A stretch of 18,373 bases of DNA, from the NCBI GenBank assembly GCA_964512305.1, contig CAZEIW010000154.1, positions 1 to 18,373 on the forward strand. Reading direction: 5' to 3'. The notes beneath the pieces are model-generated. The model made no database searches. It was not told where the DNA came from and saw only the letters and a program-made list of their open reading frames with translations. Shown here in pieces: positions 15,005 to 18,373 of the stretch (position 1 is the stretch's first letter; the number at the start of each line of letters is the position of its first letter). A program made the translations under genes and the position numbers. Origin of the DNA: CAZEIW01 sp964512305 (GTDB lineage Bacteria > Pseudomonadota > Gammaproteobacteria > Burkholderiales > Burkholderiaceae_F).

Positions 15005-15652
15005 ATGGCCATGACCGATTACCCGCACCCCTTGATCGCGCGCGAAGGCTGGCCGTTCGTCGGCGCTGCGGTCGCCGCCGCGGCGCTGGTGACGTATGCC
15101 GCCGGGGCGCTGTGGTCGGCGCCGCTCTGGCTGCTGGCGCTGTTCGTGATCCAGTTCTTCCGTGACCCGCCCCGCGCGGTGCCCGACCGGCCGGGCGCCG
15201 TGCTGTCGCCGGCAGACGGCCGGATCGTGCGGGTCGAAGCGATGCCCGACCCGTTCACCGGCGCCGACGCGCTGCTGATCAGCGTCTTCATGAACGTGTT
15301 CAACGTGCACAGCAACCGCGCGCCGGTCGACGCCACGGTCGAGCGGATCGAATATCGGCCCGGCAAGTTCGTCAACGCCGACCTCGACAAGGCGTCGACG
15401 GACAACGAGCGCAACGCCATGGTGCTGCGGCTGGCGTCGGGCGAGACGATGTCGGTGGTCCAGGTCGCCGGCCTGATCGCGCGGCGGATCCTGTGCTACA
15501 CGCAGGCCGGCGCGAGCCTGCGGCGCGGCGAGCGCTACGGGTTCATCCGCTTCGGCTCGCGGGTCGACGTCTACCTGCCGCGCCGCGCGCGGCCGCTGGT
15601 GGCGGTCGGCGACGTGGTCCACGCGACGACATCGGCCCTGGCCGAACTCTGA
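15005..15652 (+). CDS. psd: Phosphatidylserine decarboxylase proenzyme (short type)
   Basis: Makes phosphatidylethanolamine from phosphatidylserine at the inner membrane. It is the short (archaeal-type) Psd, 215 residues, with a hydrophobic N-terminal hairpin (about 17-51). The self-cleavage site is GS in IRFGSRVDVYLP, with S185 becoming the pyruvoyl group; here the pattern is FGS rather than the LGST of the E. coli type, as expected for this subfamily. Other conserved motifs are FFRDPPR, LSPADGRI, and MNVFNVHSNRAPV with the conserved His at 102. ATG 15005 was taken; ATG 15011 is a close alternative. Neither has a strong Shine-Dalgarno. It is followed 9 bases later by pssA, the enzyme that makes its substrate. 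Confidence 0.96.
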   Translation: MAMTDYPHPLIAREGWPFVGAAVAAAALVTYAAGALWSAPLWLLALFVIQFFRDPPRAVPDRPGAVLSPADGRIVRVEAMPDPFTGADALLISVFMNVFNVHSNRAPVDATVERIEYRPGKFVNADLDKASTDNERNAMVLRLASGETMSVVQVAGLIARRILCYTQAGASLRRGERYGFIRFGSRVDVYLPRRARPLVAVGDVVHATTSALAEL

Positions 15653-15661
15653 GGAGCGCGC

Positions 15662-16513
15662 ATGCGGCTGCGTCGGCGCAAGGTTCGCCCGCTTGCCGGT
15701 CCGGCACCCGCCGTCGGCGACGACTTCTCGCCGACCATCGGGCCGGCGCGCCGCCGGCGCGGCATCTACCTGCTGCCGAACCTGTTCACGACCGCCGCCC
15801 TGTTCGCGGGTTTTTTCGCGATCGTCCAGGCGATGAACCAGCGCTTCGACTGGGCTGCGGTCGCCATTTTCGGTGCCATGGTGCTCGACGGCATGGACGG
15901 CCGGGTCGCGCGCCTGACCAATACCCAGAGCGCCTTCGGCGAGCAGTACGACTCGCTGTCGGACATGACGTCCTTCGGTGTCGCGCCCGCGCTGGTGGTC
16001 TACGAATGGGTGCTGCACGACCTCGGCCGCTGGGGCTGGGCGGCGGCGTTCGTTTACTGCGCCGGCGCGGCGCTGCGACTGGCACGCTTCAACGCGAATA
16101 TCGGCGTGATCGACAAGCGCTTCTTCCAGGGGCTGCCGAGCCCGGCCGCGGCGGCGCTGGTGGCGGGTTTCGTCTGGCTCGCGGTCGACAACAAGTTCCA
16201 GATCCGCGACGCGTGGCTGCCGTGGGTGGCCTTCGGGCTGACCGTCTACGCCGGGCTGACCATGGTGTCGAGCGCACCGTTCTACAGCGGCAAGAGCTTC
16301 CACCTGAGTCGCAGCGTGCCGTTTTGGGTCATGATCGTGATCGTGGTCGGCATCTTCTTCGTCTCGTTCGATCCACCGATCGTGCTCTTCGGCCTGTTCT
16401 TCTGCTACGCGGTGTCAGGCTACCTCTATTGGGCATGGCGGCGCTGGCGGGGCGAGCCGAATCCGGCCCGGCCCGCGGTGCCCTACGGTCCGCCCGGGCA
16501 GGATTCGGGTTGA
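15662..16513 (+). CDS. pssA: CDP-diacylglycerol-serine O-phosphatidyltransferase
   Basis: Transfers phosphatidyl from CDP-diacylglycerol to L-serine, giving phosphatidylserine. It is a 283-residue inner-membrane CDP-alcohol phosphotransferase with about seven to eight hydrophobic segments. The full signature D-x2-D-G-x2-A-R-x8-G-x3-D-x3-D is present from D76 to D101, with D76, D79, G80, A83, R84, G93, D97 and D101. This is the membrane-embedded Bacillus type of PssA, not the soluble phospholipase-D-like type of E. coli. An Arg-rich N terminus (about 1-34) precedes the first span. The ATG at 15662 has GAGGAG upstream. It is adjacent to psd, so the two consecutive steps are co-expressed. Confidence 0.96.
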   Translation: MRLRRRKVRPLAGPAPAVGDDFSPTIGPARRRRGIYLLPNLFTTAALFAGFFAIVQAMNQRFDWAAVAIFGAMVLDGMDGRVARLTNTQSAFGEQYDSLSDMTSFGVAPALVVYEWVLHDLGRWGWAAAFVYCAGAALRLARFNANIGVIDKRFFQGLPSPAAAALVAGFVWLAVDNKFQIRDAWLPWVAFGLTVYAGLTMVSSAPFYSGKSFHLSRSVPFWVMIVIVVGIFFVSFDPPIVLFGLFFCYAVSGYLYWAWRRWRGEPNPARPAVPYGPPGQDSG

Positions 16514-16553
16514 GCCGCGCCGCGCCGCGGATTCCGCCGGCGAGACGGACGGG

Positions 16554-16582
16554 TTGTTGCGCGGCGCAATTGCTTATATAGT
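16554..16582 (+). promoter_or_regulatory. Candidate promoter of the leuA leader transcript
   Basis: TTGTTG (16554-16559) and TATAGT (16577-16582, five of six to TATAAT) are 17 bases apart, in an AT-rich patch that stands out in this GC-rich DNA. The predicted start falls at about 16587-16589, at the ATG of the leader peptide, which has no ribosome-binding site. The leader message may therefore be leaderless. Confidence 0.55.
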
Positions 16583-16588
16583 TCGGCC

Positions 16589-16678
16589 ATGTCCTTCCAT
16601 TCCTTCCTGCTGCTACTGCCGTGCGCGGCCGCCCTCGGGCTGCTGCCGCTTCTGCTGCTGCGCCCCGCGCGCAGCTGA
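16589..16678 (+). CDS. leuL: Leucine-rich leader peptide upstream of leuA
   Basis: A 29-residue ORF with eleven leucines (positions 7-10, 16, 18, 19, 21-24), beginning MSFHSFLLLLP and ending LLLLRPARS. It starts just after a good -10 box and ends 76 bases before the leuA ATG. Its leucine codons are mostly CTG but include CTA, CTT and CTC; CTA is rare in this DNA and could make translation sensitive to a scarce tRNA. This is the hallmark of amino-acid attenuation: a ribosome stalling on Leu codons when leucyl-tRNA is low changes the fold of downstream RNA and raises leuA expression. Not seen: a classical terminator with U-tract before leuA. An alternative reading as a tiny membrane peptide is possible but less likely. 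The symbol is by analogy with enteric leuL. Confidence 0.75.
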   Translation: MSFHSFLLLLPCAAALGLLPLLLLRPARS

Positions 16679-16707
16679 CCCCTTCCCCACAATTCGAGCG
16701 TTTCAAG

Positions 16708-16729
16708 TGTCTGCCCGAAAGGGCGGACA
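16708..16729 (+). promoter_or_regulatory. GAAA-tetraloop hairpin in the leuA leader
   Basis: TGTCTGCCC (16708-16716) pairs with GGGCGGACA (16721-16729) as a 9-bp stem with one G-U pair and a GAAA tetraloop, an especially stable fold. It lies 29 bases after the leader ORF stop and 25 bases before the leuA ATG. The sequence after it (GGCCGAACCTTATC, allowing for position 16730) lacks a U-run, so it may act on leuA translation or with Rho, not as an intrinsic terminator. The alternative partner strand was not identified. Confidence 0.5.
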
Positions 16730-16754
16730 GGCCGAACCTTATCGGGAGAACCCC

Positions 16755-18299
16755 ATGGACCGCCTGATCATCTTCGACACCACCTTGCGCGACGGCGAAC
16801 AGAGCCCGGGCGCGTCGATGACGAAGGAAGAAAAGCTGCGCATCGCGATGCAGCTGGAGCGGCTGCGGGTCGACGTGATCGAGGCCGGCTTCGCCGCGTC
16901 TTCCAACGGCGACTTCGATGCCGTGAGGTCGATCGCGGCCGCGGTGCGCGACTCCACCGTGTGCTCGCTCGCGCGCGCCAACGACCGCGACATCTCGCGC
17001 GCGGCCGAGGCGCTGGAACCCGCGCGGCGGCGCCGGATCCACACGTTCATCGCGACCTCGCCCCTGCACATGGAAAAGAAGCTGAGAATGGCGCCGGAGC
17101 AGGTGCTGGAGCAGGCAAGGCTGTCCGTGCGCTTCGCGCGCCGCTTCACCGACGATGTCGAGTTCTCGACCGAGGACGGCAGCCGCTCCGAGATCGATTT
17201 TCTCTGCCGTGTGATCGAGGCCGCGATCGCGGAGGGCGCGACCACGATCAACATTCCCGACACGGTCGGCTACGCGGTCCCGGCGCAGTACGGCGAGCTG
17301 ATGCGGACGCTGCGCAACCGGGTCCCGAACGCCGATCGCGCGGTCTGGTCGGTCCACTGCCACAACGACCTCGGCATGGCGGTGGCCAATTCGCTGGCCG
17401 GTGTCCTGAACGGCGTGCGCCAGGTGGAGTGCACCGTCAACGGCCTGGGGGAGCGCGCCGGCAACACGTCGCTGGAGGAAGTCGTGATGGCGGTGAAGAC
17501 CCGGCGCGACTTCTTCGGCCTGGAGGTCGGCATCGACACCACGCAGATCGTGCCCTCGTCCAAGCTGGTGTCGAACATCACCGGCTTCCCGGTGCAGCCC
17601 AACAAGGCGGTGGTCGGGGCCAATGCGTTCGCGCACGCCTCGGGCATTCACCAGGACGGGGTGCTGAAGGCGCGCCAGACCTACGAGATCATGCGTGCCG
17701 AGGACGTCGGCTGGTCGGCCAACAAGATCGTGCTCGGCAAGCTGTCCGGACGCACCGCGTTCAAGCAGCGCGTGCATGAGCTGGGCATTCCGATCGAGAG
17801 CGAGGCCGAGCTCAACGCCGCGTTCGCCAAGTTCAAGGAGCTCGCCGACCGCAAGGCCGAGATCTTCGACGAGGACATCCAGGCGCTGTTCTCGGACGAG
17901 GACGTCGTGCAGCACAAGGAGCACTTCCGGCTGATATCGCTGTCGCAGCACTCGGAGACGGGCGCGCGCCCGCACGCCAGCGTCGTGTTCACCATGGGGG
18001 CGGAGCAGCTCGCCGCCGAGAGCGACGGCAACGGCCCGGTCGACGCGTCGCTGAAGGCGATCGAGAGCCGGGTCAAGAGCGGCTCCGAGCTGCTGCTGTA
18101 CTCGGTCAACGCGATCACGACGGGCACCGAATCCCAGGGCGAAGTCACGGTGCGCCTGGCGCGCGCCGGCCGCATCGTCAACGGCGTCGGCGCGGATCCC
18201 GACATCGTGGCCGCGTCGGCAAAGGCCTACATCAACGCGCTCAACAAGCTGTATGCGACCGGCGAACGGGTGAACGCGCAGTTCTCGATGACGCCGTAG
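16755..18299 (+). CDS. leuA: 2-isopropylmalate synthase
   Basis: Condenses acetyl-CoA with 2-ketoisovalerate, the first committed step of leucine synthesis. It has 514 residues, the type-1 bacterial length. The HMGL-like TIM barrel begins IIFDTTLRDGEQSPGAS with R12 and D13; metal ligands are completed by H201 and H203 in SVHCHNDLGMAVANS and N237 in GERAGNTSLEE. The linker contains ASGIHQDGVLK. The C-terminal regulatory domain (about 390-514), which binds leucine for feedback inhibition, is complete, so enzyme-level control is expected. The ATG at 16755 has GGGAG upstream; the frame is open further 5' but that part overlaps the leader ORF region. It follows pssA, separated by 241 bases containing a promoter and leucine leader. 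Confidence 0.97.
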   Translation: MDRLIIFDTTLRDGEQSPGASMTKEEKLRIAMQLERLRVDVIEAGFAASSNGDFDAVRSIAAAVRDSTVCSLARANDRDISRAAEALEPARRRRIHTFIATSPLHMEKKLRMAPEQVLEQARLSVRFARRFTDDVEFSTEDGSRSEIDFLCRVIEAAIAEGATTINIPDTVGYAVPAQYGELMRTLRNRVPNADRAVWSVHCHNDLGMAVANSLAGVLNGVRQVECTVNGLGERAGNTSLEEVVMAVKTRRDFFGLEVGIDTTQIVPSSKLVSNITGFPVQPNKAVVGANAFAHASGIHQDGVLKARQTYEIMRAEDVGWSANKIVLGKLSGRTAFKQRVHELGIPIESEAELNAAFAKFKELADRKAEIFDEDIQALFSDEDVVQHKEHFRLISLSQHSETGARPHASVVFTMGAEQLAAESDGNGPVDASLKAIESRVKSGSELLLYSVNAITTGTESQGEVTVRLARAGRIVNGVGADPDIVAASAKAYINALNKLYATGERVNAQFSMTP

Positions 18300-18322
18300 C
18301 TTCTCCTCACCCGCCGCGTTGA

Positions 18323-18373
18323 TCCCCTCTCCCGCAAGCGGGAGAGGGGAGTACTGCCGCGCGGGAGAGGGGA
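18323..18373. repeat. Palindromic GC repeat downstream of leuA
   Basis: A 12-bp perfect inverted repeat (18323-18334 with 18339-18350, CAAG loop) lies 24 bases after the leuA stop. The right arm CGGGAGAGGGGA recurs as a direct copy at 18362-18373, the last bases of the window, so a second unit may continue beyond it. This resembles the CCCTCTCCC...GGGAGAGGG elements common between genes in proteobacteria. It could serve as the leuA transcript end, though no U-tract follows. Confidence 0.7.

Noticed and set aside
16329..17975. Open frame of 548 codons on the minus strand over leuA
   Set aside because: Shadow of leuA and pssA; no domain and biased composition.

Overview
This is a very GC-rich, gene-dense chromosomal window from a betaproteobacterium, most likely of the order Burkholderiales. 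That placement rests on an intracellular PHB depolymerase of the Cupriavidus type, a soluble RsxB ferredoxin coupled to nth, the pair of uncharacterised PA2778/PA2779-family proteins, the trio sigma factor-DUF3619-DUF3106, and the order ilvB-ilvH-ilvC-psd-pssA-leuA, which I recall as typical of Burkholderiales. No phage, transposase, CRISPR array, rRNA or tRNA gene was seen. Identifications are from recognised motifs and remembered family sequences; no searches were run.

Layout. 1-138 is a long palindromic intergenic repeat. 150-3281 (minus strand) reads PA2779-family membrane protein, PA2778-family C39-like peptidase lipoprotein, rsxB, nth, DUF1841. 3427-5223 (minus) holds phaZ and fdxA. 5372-7655 (plus) holds an NhaD/ArsB-like ion transporter and a D-2-hydroxyacid dehydrogenase, joined by a 17-bp tandem duplication of a ribosome-binding site plus start codon. 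7656-10541 (minus) is a compact five-gene run: ECF-type sigma factor, DUF3619 single-span membrane protein, DUF3106 periplasmic protein, alpha/beta hydrolase and acyl-CoA-binding protein. 10816-18299 (plus) is the branched-chain amino acid and phospholipid block: ilvB, ilvH, ilvC, a SIMPL-domain exported protein starting inside ilvC, psd, pssA, a leucine-rich leader peptide and leuA. The window closes in a palindromic repeat.

How the genes work together. IlvBH and IlvC carry out the first two shared steps of valine/isoleucine synthesis; LeuA diverts 2-ketoisovalerate to leucine. PssA and Psd are consecutive enzymes of phosphatidylethanolamine synthesis. PhaZ mobilises stored polyhydroxybutyrate. 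Most genes are housekeeping. The points most worth a second look are (i) a 29-codon leader ORF with 11 leucines before leuA, (ii) the sigma/membrane protein/LTxxQ-type periplasmic protein operon, which looks like a transmembrane signalling unit, (iii) an intrinsic-terminator-like hairpin and U-tract inside the signal-peptide codons of the PA2778 homologue, (iv) a double-glycine motif in its PA2779 partner that a C39-type peptidase could cut, and (v) the duplicated SD-ATG unit at 6632-6665.

No gene-free stretch exceeds 300 bases. The longest are 10542-10815 (divergent promoters of the sigma factor and ilvB), 16514-16754 (leuA leader region) and 4666-4899 (between fdxA and phaZ, where I see no gene or convincing signal). 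In 3282-3426 (between phaZ and the PA2779 gene) I also see nothing firm.
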